The notes beneath the pieces were generated by a model that saw nothing but the letters and a program-made list of their open reading frames with translations, made no database searches and had not been told where the DNA came from. 64,000 nt of DNA, from the NCBI GenBank assembly GCA_046349635.1, contig JAXMBX010000003.1:124001-188000 (forward strand), written 5' to 3'. The stretch is from JAXMBX01 sp046349635 (GTDB taxonomy: Bacteria; Planctomycetota; Planctomycetia; Planctomycetales; Planctomycetaceae). The position numbers and the translations under genes are program-made. Of this stretch, positions 46,823-55,451 are shown one piece after another (position 1 is the first letter of the stretch; every line of letters starts with the position of its first letter).

Positions 46823-47308
46823 ATGCCCCACGGCGTCATCAGTCACATCCTGCCTGCCAGTGCCGCCCGCGTTTTTGAAGTTCTGCACGACTACACGCGG
46901 CGCCTGGAATGGGATCCACTCCTGCAAGAAGCCACTCTGACCGACGGCTGGCAGCAGGCCCAGTTGCACGCCACCTCTCTCTGCGTCGGCCGACGGTCGC
47001 TCGGCGGGCTGCCTCTGAAGACGCGTTACATTTCATTCTCACCCGGCAAGGTCGCCGCTGTGAAAATGATCAACCGCCCTCCCCTGTTCGAAACGTTCGC
47101 CGCTTCGATCCGCCACGCCGATCTCCCCGACGGCACCTCGCGGCTCACCTATGCGTATAACTTTACCGCCCGCCCCCGCTGGCTCCGCCCGATCCTCCAC
47201 CCACTGATCTCATTGGCCTTCTCGCTCGAAACCCACCGCCGCCTCGCCTCCCTCCGCCGCTACCTGACCAAGAATTCTCGAACTTCCGATCAAGTCTCTG
47301 TTCCGTAG
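46823..47308 (+). CDS. SRPBCC (START/polyketide-cyclase-like) protein
   Basis: 161 residues. SRPBCC pattern: HILPASAARVFEVLHDYTRRLEWDPLLQEATLTDG, MINRPPLFETFAASIRHADLPDGTSRLTYAYNFTARPRWLRPILHPLISLAF, LETHRRLASLRRYL. Binds a hydrophobic ligand in a deep cavity in the family; ligand unknown. Strong AGGAGA ribosome binding site. Single-gene unit. Confidence 0.9.
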   Translation: MPHGVISHILPASAARVFEVLHDYTRRLEWDPLLQEATLTDGWQQAQLHATSLCVGRRSLGGLPLKTRYISFSPGKVAAVKMINRPPLFETFAASIRHADLPDGTSRLTYAYNFTARPRWLRPILHPLISLAFSLETHRRLASLRRYLTKNSRTSDQVSVP

Positions 47309-47324
47309 GACACGTCTCTCAACG

Positions 47325-47507
47325 TCACTTTCCCTTCTTCTTCCCGGGCAAATTCTTCGCGGGTACGCTCTTCTCAGGTAAATTCTTGCCCGGCATCCGG
47401 TCCCGTGTGACGGGAAGATTCTGCCGTCCCTTCTTGGCGAGATGTCCGAACTTGGTCGCCGGCATCCGCGGCGAGCGCTGCCCGCGATTCGATGATTGAC
47501 GTGGCAT
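47325..47507 (-). CDS. Small very basic protein, unknown
   Basis: 60 residues, about one third Lys/Arg. N-terminal PRQSSNRGQRSPRMPATKFGHLAKKGRQNLP, then LPGKNLP/EKSVPAKNLPGKKKGK repeats. A perfect AGGAGG lies 7 nt upstream of the ATG at 47507, which is the main reason to believe in it. Composition suggests nucleic-acid or ribosome association (inference). Confidence 0.65.
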   Translation of the reverse strand: MPRQSSNRGQRSPRMPATKFGHLAKKGRQNLPVTRDRMPGKNLPEKSVPAKNLPGKKKGK

Positions 47508-47535
47508 GGGAATCCTCCTAACTAACGACGCAACC

Positions 47536-48033
47536 TCATTGCCCGTTCTTCGCTGCGTGTTCTTTCAACGTCTCGCGTGCAACAAAGATCAATTCTTCAA
47601 TCCGCCTCCGAGGATTATTCTTGTAGCACGGCTCACCCCACGTCACCGCAGTAAAACTCTCGGGCTGACTCTCTGCAATCTCTTTCAAGGAACACCCGAA
47701 TTTGATTTTCACCCGTTTGAGAATCTCGTCACGATCCTTGGGCCAATCGAACATCGATCCATTATTACTTGAGACGGGATAATTCAGTTCTTCAACATCT
47801 TTGGGCCACCGTCCCGTCTTGCGAATGAAATCTTTTAACGTGTAGGTCGCGGCAGCCACCGCCTGCAGATTATGCTCGGCTTCATCCGCCTCCAGCACCG
47901 CTTCGCAAAACCTAAACCCAACATTACCCAACACACAGCACACGATCACAAACAAGGCCACGAGGATATTCTTTGATACTCGCTCCATGGCGGGAGATGC
48001 TGCAGGCGATGGATCTGTCGAAGAGGTGGTCAT
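47536..48033 (-). CDS. Membrane-anchored hypothetical protein
   Basis: About 165 residues. One N-terminal transmembrane helix (ILVALFVIVCCVLGNVGFRF, ~23-42), then a soluble domain: AVAAATYTLKDFIRKTGRWPKDVEELNYP, MFDWPKDRDEILKRVKIKFGCSLKEI, AVTWGEPCYKNNPRRRIEELIFVARE. The helix plus FIRKTGRWPKDVEEL recalls pseudopilin-like G-domain proteins, but the prepilin cleavage motif is absent. ATG 48033 preferred to a TTG at 48042. Confidence 0.75.
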   Translation of the reverse strand: MTTSSTDPSPAASPAMERVSKNILVALFVIVCCVLGNVGFRFCEAVLEADEAEHNLQAVAAATYTLKDFIRKTGRWPKDVEELNYPVSSNNGSMFDWPKDRDEILKRVKIKFGCSLKEIAESQPESFTAVTWGEPCYKNNPRRRIEELIFVARETLKEHAAKNGQ

Positions 48034-48160
48034 CGCAGTCAATTCCAGCTTTCAAGTTGGCTTTGTTTCCTAGTCTACCCGTCCAAACGCAGGATTTGCC
48101 CCGTCAAAAAAATTCTGCTATCCTGACTCCCTGACCCAGGGACGCGCTCCCACGGTCAAC

Positions 48161-48233
48161 GCACCTGTAGCGCAATGGATAGAGCAACGGTCTTCGGAAC
48201 CGTAGGTTGGGGGTTCGAGTCCCTCCAGGTGCG
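48161..48233 (+). tRNA. tRNA-Arg (anticodon TCG)
   Basis: 73 nt. Acceptor GCACCTG/CAGGTGC, D-stem GCGC/GAGC, anticodon stem ACGGT/ACCGT with loop CTTCGGA giving anticodon TCG, T-arm with TTCGAGT loop. CCA is not encoded. A T run follows directly (48235 onwards) and would end the transcript. Decodes CGA and, by wobble, other CGN codons. Confidence 0.97.
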
Positions 48234-48286
48234 CTTTTTTCCCTCCTCCGCAGGCCCACCCGACTCTCTTCAAAAAGGATCGGCCC

Positions 48287-49809
48287 GTGGCATCCCCGGC
48301 GAGTTCAAACCTGCGTCTCTCGGTTTGGCTCGCGGTGGCGTTGATTCCCGTCGGCTGCCTCCTGCCGCTCCGCCGCCACAGAAGAATCCCGCAGAGCAGA
48401 AATCGGCTTCTAACCCCTCGAAGGCATCCGCCCCTGCCGATGCGGAACAGGTCCGCAAACTCCTGACGACGGGCGTCGCGGCGCATGCCCCTCCGTCGCG
48501 GGGAGCAAGTGACGCCACTAAACGTGAAGGAGAGGACTGGGGGGAATTCCTCGGCCCGCGGGGCGATGGAACCTCCGCTGAAACCGGCCTCCTCCCCAAG
48601 TGGCCCGCCAAAGGCCCGCCGATCGTGTGGCAAAAGACGATCGGCACCGGGTATGGGGCACCCTCCATCATCGGCAATCGGCTCGTCGTGCATCACCGCA
48701 AGGGGGACGACGAAATCGTCGAATGCTTCGCCGCCGACACCGGCGTCCCGGAATGGCAGCACAAATATCCGAGCAACTTCCGCGATCCGTATGGCTACAA
48801 CAACGGCCCGCGGTGCAGTCCCGTCCTCGTCGGCGACCGCTGCTTCACATTCGGCGCGGAAGGGCGCCTCCTCTGCCTCAATCTGACCACCGGCAAGCCG
48901 ATCTGGGAAGTCGATACCGCCGCGCAATGGAAAATCCCGGATGCCTTCTTCGGCGTGGGGACTACTCCCGTCCTGAGAGGCCAGGTGCTGTTCGTGATGG
49001 TCGGCGGAGAACCGAACGCCGGGGTCGTCGCCTTCAACGCCCAGACGGGCGACGTCTTGTGGCACAACGTCACCAAGAAGACCTGGAAGGCTCCCGATGA
49101 GACCTATGACATCGACGACAAGCTCGCCAGCTATGCCACGATGACGCTGGCGAAGATTCATGACCGCGATCACCTGCTGGCCTTCATGCGGGATGGGGTC
49201 GTCTCCCTCGATCCCGAAACCGGCCGGGAAAACTTCCACTATTTCTTCCGGTCGAAGTCCTTCGAATCTGTGAACGCCGCCCGCCCGCTGGTCATCGATG
49301 ACAAGGTGCTGCTCACGGCCGCTTACCGGACGGGTCAGACTCTGCTGAAGGTCAAACCGGACGGCAAGGACTTCAGCGTCCTGTGGAGCAACCGCAACCT
49401 GGAGTGTCACTGGTCCACGCCGATTGTTCTGGATGGCTTCGCGTATGGCTTCAGCGGTCGGCATGAAAACGAAGCGCTGCTCCGCTGCATTGACCTCAAA
49501 AACGGTCGCGTACGCTGGGAAACGGACGGCGCCCCCAAAGGAGCCGACGCCGCCTCCCTCTCCGCATCCCAATTCTATGGTCGCGGTTCCGCCATCCTCG
49601 CGGAGGGGAAAATGATCGTCCTCGGCGAGAGGGGGGTCCTGGCTTTGCTCAAGTTCAGTCCCGAGGGGCACGAGGAAATCTCCCGGGTGAAATACCCGGC
49701 CCTGAAGTACCCCAGTTGGGCGGCCCCGATCCTCTCCCGCCGGCGGTTGTACCTCCGGAGCGAGGAAGCGTTGATGTGCCTCGACCTGCAGGCAGAAAAG
49801 CCCAAGTAG
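48287..49809 (+). CDS. Secreted PQQ-type beta-propeller (outer membrane assembly-like) protein, probable frameshift near the N-terminus
   Basis: About 505 residues. WD40/PQQ-like propeller: EDWGEFLGPRGDGTSAETGLLPKWPAKGPPIVWQKTIGTGYGAPSIIGNRLVVHH, FAADTGVPEWQHKY, GRLLCLNLTTGKPIWEVDT, VVAFNAQTGDVLWHNV, AILAEGKMIVLGERGVLALL. Typical planctomycete quinoprotein-like protein, substrate unknown; no PQQ enzyme residues identified. The main frame is open back into the tRNA gene, but the believable N-terminus (GTG 48287 with AAAGGA upstream) is in another frame: SVWLAVALIPVGC, a lipobox-like signal, then a one-base shift near 48360 to the main frame. So the start is uncertain. Confidence 0.8.
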
Positions 49810-49811
49810 TG

Positions 49812-49840
49812 ACCAGCCCGTCAGTTGTGGCTGGTTTCTC
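49812..49840 (+). terminator. Terminator-like hairpin after the propeller gene
   Basis: ACCAGCC (49812-49818) pairs with GGCTGGT (49829-49835) with a 10-nt loop, followed by a short T-rich tail. Directly after the stop codon. Confidence 0.65.
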
Positions 49841-49966
49841 GCAGCTATCGGAGGAAAGAATCCTCCTTGTCGCGGTCATCGCAGGCCGATAGAATACTAC
49901 CCTTCCCGTTTCGTACCGAAGGCTGTGTATTTTCCACGGCCGCAGAAACATAAGGCTGTTAGAGTT

Positions 49967-50185
49967 ATGAAAAAAGATATCCATCCCAATTACGTCGAAA
50001 CTGTCGTGACCTGCGGTTGCGGGAGCACGTTCAAGACCCGCAGCACGCTCCCCAAGATTTCGGTCGAAATCTGCTCCGCCTGCCATCCGTTCTACACCGG
50101 CAAGGTGAAGTTCGTGGACACCGCCGGCCGCGTGGAAAAATTCCAACGCAAATACAACTGGGGCAAGGCCAAAGAACAGGCCTAG
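49967..50185 (+). CDS. rpmE: 50S ribosomal protein L31, zinc-binding type
   Basis: 72 residues. MKKDIHPNYVETVVTCGCGSTFKTRSTLPKISVEICSACHPFYTGKVKFVDTAGRVEKF. The Cys residues CGCG and CSAC form the zinc site of the C+ L31 form. ATG 49967. Followed by its own terminator, then prfA and prmC as in many bacteria. Confidence 0.97.
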   Translation: MKKDIHPNYVETVVTCGCGSTFKTRSTLPKISVEICSACHPFYTGKVKFVDTAGRVEKFQRKYNWGKAKEQA

Positions 50186-50202
50186 CGATTCCCATTCACG
50201 AA

Positions 50203-50242
50203 CCCCGGTCACCGTCTGTCTCCACAGCGTGGTCGGGGTTTT
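50203..50242 (+). terminator. Terminator between rpmE and prfA
   Basis: CCCCGGTCAC (50203-50212) pairs with GTGGTCGGGG (50229-50238), ten pairs including two G-T, then TTTT. Separates the abundant L31 transcript from prfA, probably with read-through. Confidence 0.8.
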
Positions 50243-50299
50243 GTATTGGCTGCGTCTGAACTTTGACTCCCCGAACCGTTCTGCATTCTGGATCATCCC

Positions 50300-51379
50300 A
50301 TGTATCCTTCCCTGGAAGCCAAGCTGGCCCGCTACGAAGAGCTGGAAAAACAGCTCGTCGATCCGGCGGTCCTGTCGGACACGGCGAAGATGGTCTCGAT
50401 CCAGCGCGAAATGGGGGGCCTGGCCAAGGTCGCCCGCATGGTCAAGGACTTCCACTCTTTAGAGGGAGACGTCACGACCGCCCGTATGATGGTGGATGAG
50501 GAACAAGATCCCGCCGCCAAGGAATACGCCCAGGAAGAACTGACGGGATACGAGACCCGTCTGAAGGAACTGCAGACTGAACTGGAAGACCTCCTGACCG
50601 CCGGAGACGCCGCCACGCGCGGCAGCCTGATCCTCGAAATCCGGGCCGGAACCGGCGGCGAAGAAGCGGCCCTCTTCGCCCGTGACCTCTACGAAATGTA
50701 CACCCGCTACGTCGACGCCAAGGGGTGGAAAGCGGAAATCATGGAAATGTCCGATGCGGAAATGGGAGGGATCAAGGAAGTGGTCCTGACCATCACCGGC
50801 GAAGGGGCATTCATGGATCTGCAGTTCGAAAGCGGTGGACACCGCGTGCAGCGCGTCCCCGAAACCGAAACGCAGGGGCGTGTTCACACCAGTGCGGCCA
50901 CGGTCGCTGTCCTGCCCGAAGCGACGGAAGTGGACGTCGAGATCAAGGACGAAGACCTGCGGATCGATACGATGCGGGCGGGTGGTCCCGGTGGGCAGAA
51001 GGTGAACAAGACCGAATCCGCCATCCGTATCACGCACCTGCCGACGGGCCTGGTGGTGAAGATCCAGGACGAAAAAAGCCAGCACAAAAACAAAGCCAAA
51101 GCGCTCCGCGTTCTCCGCAGCCGGCTGCTGGAAAAGCGGACCGAAGAGCAGGCCTCGGCTCGCGCTGATGCCCGCCGCACGCTGATCGGCTCCGGGAATC
51201 GCAACGAACGGATCCGCACGTATAACTTCCCGCAGAACCGCCTCACCGATCACCGCATCGGGCTGACCCTGTACAAACTGGACAACGTCATGCAGGGGAA
51301 CCTCGATGAGTTGGTCGGGGCACTCAAGGAATTCGATCGCCAGGAACGCTTGAAAGGTCTCGGAGACGCCGCCAAGTAA
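50300..51379 (+). CDS. prfA: Peptide chain release factor 1
   Basis: 359 residues, full length. N-terminal helical domain (LEAKLARYEELEKQLVDPAVL), domain II (ETETQGRVHTSAATVAVLPE) and the catalytic loop RAGGPGGQKVNKTESAIRITHLPTGLVV with GGQ near 231-233, then DEKSQHKNKAKALRVLRSRL. RF1-type: recognises UAA and UAG. Its Gln in GGQ is the substrate of PrmC, encoded next. Confidence 0.97.
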   Translation: MYPSLEAKLARYEELEKQLVDPAVLSDTAKMVSIQREMGGLAKVARMVKDFHSLEGDVTTARMMVDEEQDPAAKEYAQEELTGYETRLKELQTELEDLLTAGDAATRGSLILEIRAGTGGEEAALFARDLYEMYTRYVDAKGWKAEIMEMSDAEMGGIKEVVLTITGEGAFMDLQFESGGHRVQRVPETETQGRVHTSAATVAVLPEATEVDVEIKDEDLRIDTMRAGGPGGQKVNKTESAIRITHLPTGLVVKIQDEKSQHKNKAKALRVLRSRLLEKRTEEQASARADARRTLIGSGNRNERIRTYNFPQNRLTDHRIGLTLYKLDNVMQGNLDELVGALKEFDRQERLKGLGDAAK

Positions 51380-51504
51380 TCGGTATTGGTCGCATCACAA
51401 AAGGCGGTTGGTGATCAGGTTGGATTTGCTGCGTTCAGGAAACCGGACTTCGTCCAGAGCATTTTGTTCAATGGAATAGTCGACGTCCCGCGAAGGAGCG
51501 AAAC

Positions 51505-52410
51505 GTGACGGTCGAATCTCAAAAACCTGCTGCTGGTTCCGGCGATGTCTGGACCGTGAGCCGCATCCTCGAATGGACGACGCAGCATCTCAAGCAGCAC
51601 GGGAGTCCGAACCCACGCCTGGATGCGGAAGTCCTGCTGGCCCACGCCCGGGGCTGCAAGCGGATCAAGCTGTACACCGACTTCGACCAACCGCTGACTG
51701 ACGCACAACGGACCGTCATGCGGGATCTGGTGAAACGCCGCGCCCAGGCCGAACCAGTCGCCTATCTCATTGGCCGCAAGGAATTCTACAGCCTCGACTT
51801 CACCGTCAATTCGGCGGTCCTGATTCCGCGCCCCGAGACGGAAACGCTCGTCATGGAACTGATCGAGCGGGCGCGATCGGCGAACGCTCCCCGGATTCTC
51901 GATCTTGGTACCGGGTCCGGCTGCATTGCGATCACCACCGCCGTTCACCTCCCAACCGCGCAAGTCACCGCCGTGGATATCAGCCCCGACGCCCGGCAGG
52001 TCGCGATCGGCAACGCGGAAAATCACAAGGTCTCCGACCGGGTCCGCTGCCTGGAGGGAGACCTGTATGCCCCTCTCACGGCAGGGGAACAATTCGATTT
52101 TGTCGTCAGTAATCCCCCCTATATCCCGCAGGCCGAGATGCCCGCCCTGATGGCGGACGTCCGGAAGCACGAGCCTGCTTTGGCTTTGGATGGGGGGGCG
52201 GCAGGCCTGGAAGTTATCACCCGCCTGATCGCGGGGGCCTCCTCCCGAATTGTTCCCGGAGGCTGGATTCTGCTGGAAATCGATCCTCCCCAGTCAGCCG
52301 CCGTCCAACAGATGTTGTCCCAATCCGGCGATTTTGAGAAGATTCAACCCGTCAAGGATCTGGCCGGCGAACATCGCGTGATTGTCGGCCAAAGGACTAT
52401 TCATCCGTAG
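51505..52410 (+). CDS. prmC: Release factor glutamine methyltransferase
   Basis: 301 residues. N-terminal substrate domain (VSRILEWTTQHLKQHGSPNPRLDAEVLLAHARG), then class I methyltransferase: LIPRPETETLV, ILDLGTGSGCIAI (SAM motif I), VTAVDISPDA, and FDFVVSNPPYIP (NPPY at ~202). N5-methylates the Gln of the GGQ motif in RF1/RF2. GTG start with AAGGAG 8 nt upstream. Follows prfA by 125 nt. Confidence 0.97.
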   Translation: MTVESQKPAAGSGDVWTVSRILEWTTQHLKQHGSPNPRLDAEVLLAHARGCKRIKLYTDFDQPLTDAQRTVMRDLVKRRAQAEPVAYLIGRKEFYSLDFTVNSAVLIPRPETETLVMELIERARSANAPRILDLGTGSGCIAITTAVHLPTAQVTAVDISPDARQVAIGNAENHKVSDRVRCLEGDLYAPLTAGEQFDFVVSNPPYIPQAEMPALMADVRKHEPALALDGGAAGLEVITRLIAGASSRIVPGGWILLEIDPPQSAAVQQMLSQSGDFEKIQPVKDLAGEHRVIVGQRTIHP

Positions 52411-52443
52411 GTCGCGGATTTCACATTCACTCGAGGTCCAAGG

Positions 52444-53868
52444 ATGGACATGTTCATCGTGCAGGGGGGGATCCCTCTGCAGGGAACCGTGACAATCAGC
52501 GGAGCCAAGAACGCCGCGCTCCCCATCATGGCCGCGACCCTGGCGGCGAGCGGCACGACCCGCATCTCCCGCGTCCCGCGCCTGGTCGATGTGGAAACAC
52601 TTTCCGCCCTGCTCCGTTCTCTCGGGATGCGCGTCACCTGGACCGGTCCCGACGAGTTGGAACTCAACGTGCAGGACGACCAGAACGTCCTCGCCCACTA
52701 CGATCTCGTCCGGAAGATGCGGGCCGGGGTCTGCGTGCTCGGTCCGCTCCTCGCGAAGCGCGGCCGCGCCTGCGTCTCTCTGCCGGGGGGGTGCAACATC
52801 GGGGAACGCCCGATCGATCTGCACTTGAAAGGTCTCGCGGCACTGGGGGCGGAAATCCGCGTCGAAAAAGGGTACGTCGTCGCCCAGGCGAAACGCCTCC
52901 GCGGCGCGCGGATTAACATGAGCGGCCCCTTCGGAACCACCGTGACCGGAACCTGCAATGTGATGATGGCCGCCACCCTCGCGGAAGGACAGACCGTCAT
53001 CGAAGCGGCTGCCTGCGAACCGGAAATCGTTGATCTCGGAAACTGCCTCAACCGCATGGGAGCGAATATCGAAGGGCTGGGATCCTCCTGTCTCCGGATC
53101 GACGGGGTCCGCGAACTCCGAGGCTGCGAACACACCCTGATTCCGGACCGGATTGAAGCGGCGACGTTGATGATCGCCGCCGCCATTACGCGCGGGGAAA
53201 TCGAGTTGCACGGCGTCTCACCGAACCACCTCACCGCGATCATCCAGAAACTGGCCGAAATCGGAGTCCGGATTGACTCTCATGATGCGGAAATCCTGCA
53301 AATTTCCGCCAGAACTCCGCTAAAAAGCGTCGAGTGCGTGGCGCAACCCTATCCGGGAATACCGACTGACGTGCAGGCACAACTCATGGCGTTACTTTGT
53401 ACCGTCCCGGGAATCAGCGTCATCACCGAAAAAGTCTTTCCCGATCGTTTCATGCACATGGCCGAGCTCGCCCGCATGGGGGCCAGCCTGCGCCGCGAAG
53501 GGACGACCGCATTGATCAATGGTTCCTCCCTGTTGAGCGGCGCTTGTGTGATGGCGTCGGATCTGCGGGCGAGTGCCGCGCTCGTCCTGGCCGCGCTTGC
53601 CGCGGAGGGAGAATCGGTCATCCGTCGGATCTATCACCTGGACCGGGGCTATGATCGCCTGGACGAAAAACTGAGTACGCTCGGCGCGAAGATACAGCGC
53701 GTGCCGGACAAGCCGGAGTTTCTCCCTCAGAGTCTGTCCCCCACTATCGAGCCGATCGCTCAACTGGAGCAGCGCAACCAAGCGCACGGCGTCCCGCAAC
53801 CTCACTGGCATCTGCCTGTCAAAATGCCGGGTGCGCAACTTTCATCGCAAGACGGTGCGCAACTTTAG
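52444..53868 (+). CDS. murA: UDP-N-acetylglucosamine 1-carboxyvinyltransferase
   Basis: About 474 residues; the family usually has about 420. ISGAKNAALPIMAA with the UDP-GlcNAc/PEP Lys, SLPGGCNIGERPIDLH with the PEP-binding Cys at 117, and TDVQAQLMALL with the catalytic Asp. First committed step of peptidoglycan synthesis, consistent with planctomycetes having a peptidoglycan wall. C-terminal tail of about 50 extra residues (FLPQSLSPTIEP... to GAQLSSQDGAQL) is unlike the core and ends in a duplicated GTGCGCAACTTT. Follows prmC by 33 nt. Confidence 0.97.
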   Translation: MDMFIVQGGIPLQGTVTISGAKNAALPIMAATLAASGTTRISRVPRLVDVETLSALLRSLGMRVTWTGPDELELNVQDDQNVLAHYDLVRKMRAGVCVLGPLLAKRGRACVSLPGGCNIGERPIDLHLKGLAALGAEIRVEKGYVVAQAKRLRGARINMSGPFGTTVTGTCNVMMAATLAEGQTVIEAAACEPEIVDLGNCLNRMGANIEGLGSSCLRIDGVRELRGCEHTLIPDRIEAATLMIAAAITRGEIELHGVSPNHLTAIIQKLAEIGVRIDSHDAEILQISARTPLKSVECVAQPYPGIPTDVQAQLMALLCTVPGISVITEKVFPDRFMHMAELARMGASLRREGTTALINGSSLLSGACVMASDLRASAALVLAALAAEGESVIRRIYHLDRGYDRLDEKLSTLGAKIQRVPDKPEFLPQSLSPTIEPIAQLEQRNQAHGVPQPHWHLPVKMPGAQLSSQDGAQL

Positions 53869-53902
53869 GCACTAGACAGAGAGCAACTTGAGCCGCGGCG
53901 GA

Positions 53903-54586
53903 TCAGGCCGATTCGCGTGGAAACGTCTGCAGTTCCGTCTGATGCCGGACAATCTCCCCTTCGACGAGGTAGATCACGTCCTCGGCAATATTCGTGGCAT
54001 GGTCGGCCACGCGTTCCACGTTTCGAGACGCGGAAAACAGGTGCATCGCCGGTTCAATCAGGTCGGGCTGCTTCTGCATGAATGCCGTCAATTCGTCGAT
54101 GATTTCCCGGTTGAGGTCATCGACTTCATCGTCTTCCGAGCAGATCTTGCGGGCCAGCTTGGTGTCCTGCTGGACATAAGCCAGGATACTGCGGTCGAGC
54201 ATATCGACCGCTTTCTGAGACATCAGCCGCAGCTTCTCCGGAATTGTGATCGGAGGAAGGCTGCAGAGAGAGGTCGCCCGTTCGGCGATGTTCACCCCCA
54301 GGTCGGCGATGCGCTCCAGTTCTGAACTGATTTTCAGCACGGCGGTCACCCGCCGCAGGTCGGTCGCGACAGGCTGGTGCAAAGCCAGGATCTTCAGACA
54401 GGAGTCTTCGATCTCGACATCAAAACGGTCGATCTCATCATCCCGCTGGGAAAGTTCGCGAGTGGACTCAGGATCGGGATGCTCCAAGGCATCCACGCCA
54501 CAGTGAATCGCGTCAGCCGCCATCTCACACATGGTGAGCAACTTCTGCTGTAGCAACTCGATATCCCGGACTAAATGGATCGACAT
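53903..54586 (-). CDS. phoU: Phosphate-signalling protein PhoU
   Basis: About 227 residues, two repeated three-helix PhoU domains with metal-binding E/D-x-x-x-D patterns (QRDDEIDRFDVEIEDSCLKIL; ISSELERIADLGVNIAERA; EDDEVDDLNREIIDEL; ASRNVERVADHATNIAEDVIYLVEGEI). Connects the Pst phosphate transporter to PhoR. No pst or phoBR genes are in the window. Convergent with murA. Confidence 0.96.
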   Translation of the reverse strand: MSIHLVRDIELLQQKLLTMCEMAADAIHCGVDALEHPDPESTRELSQRDDEIDRFDVEIEDSCLKILALHQPVATDLRRVTAVLKISSELERIADLGVNIAERATSLCSLPPITIPEKLRLMSQKAVDMLDRSILAYVQQDTKLARKICSEDDEVDDLNREIIDELTAFMQKQPDLIEPAMHLFSASRNVERVADHATNIAEDVIYLVEGEIVRHQTELQTFPRESA

Positions 54587-55451
54587 CGACTTAAATCAGC
54601 CCTTTTTCTCCATTTGCCCCAAATCATCGCGCGAGGCTTGAGATTGAGGCTCTTCATGAAATTCTGAGCCAGTGAAACAAATTGTAATGTCATTCAGACT
54701 TACGTGAAGAGGAGCTTGGCAGATTTAAGAACGGTATTTCAATAATTTCATAAATTTACGTCGCGTCGCGTAGCTGGGGGAATCGGTTTTGCCAAGCTTT
54801 TCTCCTGCGTTCGAATGATCGGAAACCAGAGGCTGAAGCTCGTTTCCTTCCGATGCCGTCAAGGATGCAGATGTATCGGTCTGGAAATGATTTACGTTGC
54901 GTAACAGCCCCAGTTGATTGACGCTCTTCGAGCCGCAAAGTAAGTTATGTGACTGATTGAAATCCCTTCAGATCGTTCGGATCTGCTCCAAACTGTCACT
55001 GCACGGTTGGAGTCCCAGAGCGCGTTGAGTTTGTCTGAAGCGTCTGTTGCGGTGAAAAGCTCGGTCAATTCATCGATTTCGACGCGACACTAAAACGCAA
55101 GGCGTTCCAACAACCGGAGTCCTACCAACCGGTTCAGTTCCTCAAAACAGAAGGTTATTGTCAGGATCGGGCTTCCAGACTGAACCGGGCGCGAGGGGAA
55201 TCATGAATTTCTCCCCGTTCGAGGCAGGGAATCGGAAGGCCCGAGCGTGGATGTTTTTTATGCGGGAGCAACCACACCGCAGGGGTTCGGCTCACGGTCG
55301 GGCCCCCGGCTCCTCCCGCGAAGTCCCGGATGAAGGACGATTTCCGAACAAGGCAGACCTAACCCGTGATCGACTCTCTTTAACCAATGCGTTCTTCCCA
55401 GGAAGACCTTGGTAACGGAGCGGAATCGGCGGCATAAATGAGTGAGAACTG
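54587..55451. other. Long intergenic region between phoU and the MMPL gene
   Basis: About 865 bases upstream of both phoU (minus) and the exporter gene (plus). Contains repeat copy C. A 70-odd-codon frame from ATG 55204 has weak codon character and no homology seen. No clear Pho box. Confidence 0.5.
55015..55097 (+). repeat. 83-nt dispersed repeat, copy C
   Basis: Same element as copies A and B but on the opposite strand. About 75 percent identical to copy A by eye, without gaps. The potential stem is TGTTGCG/CGCGACA, where one pair becomes G-U, so pairing is preserved. Located about 350 nt before the MMPL gene and not next to a stop codon, unlike the other copies. Confidence 0.8.

Noticed and set aside
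48175..48286. Upstream extension of the propeller gene into the tRNA
   Set aside because: Would start inside tRNA-Arg; the plausible signal peptide begins at 48287 in another frame.
55204..55415. Short plus-strand frame between phoU and the MMPL gene
   Set aside because: Weak codon character, low-complexity composition, no similarity recognised.
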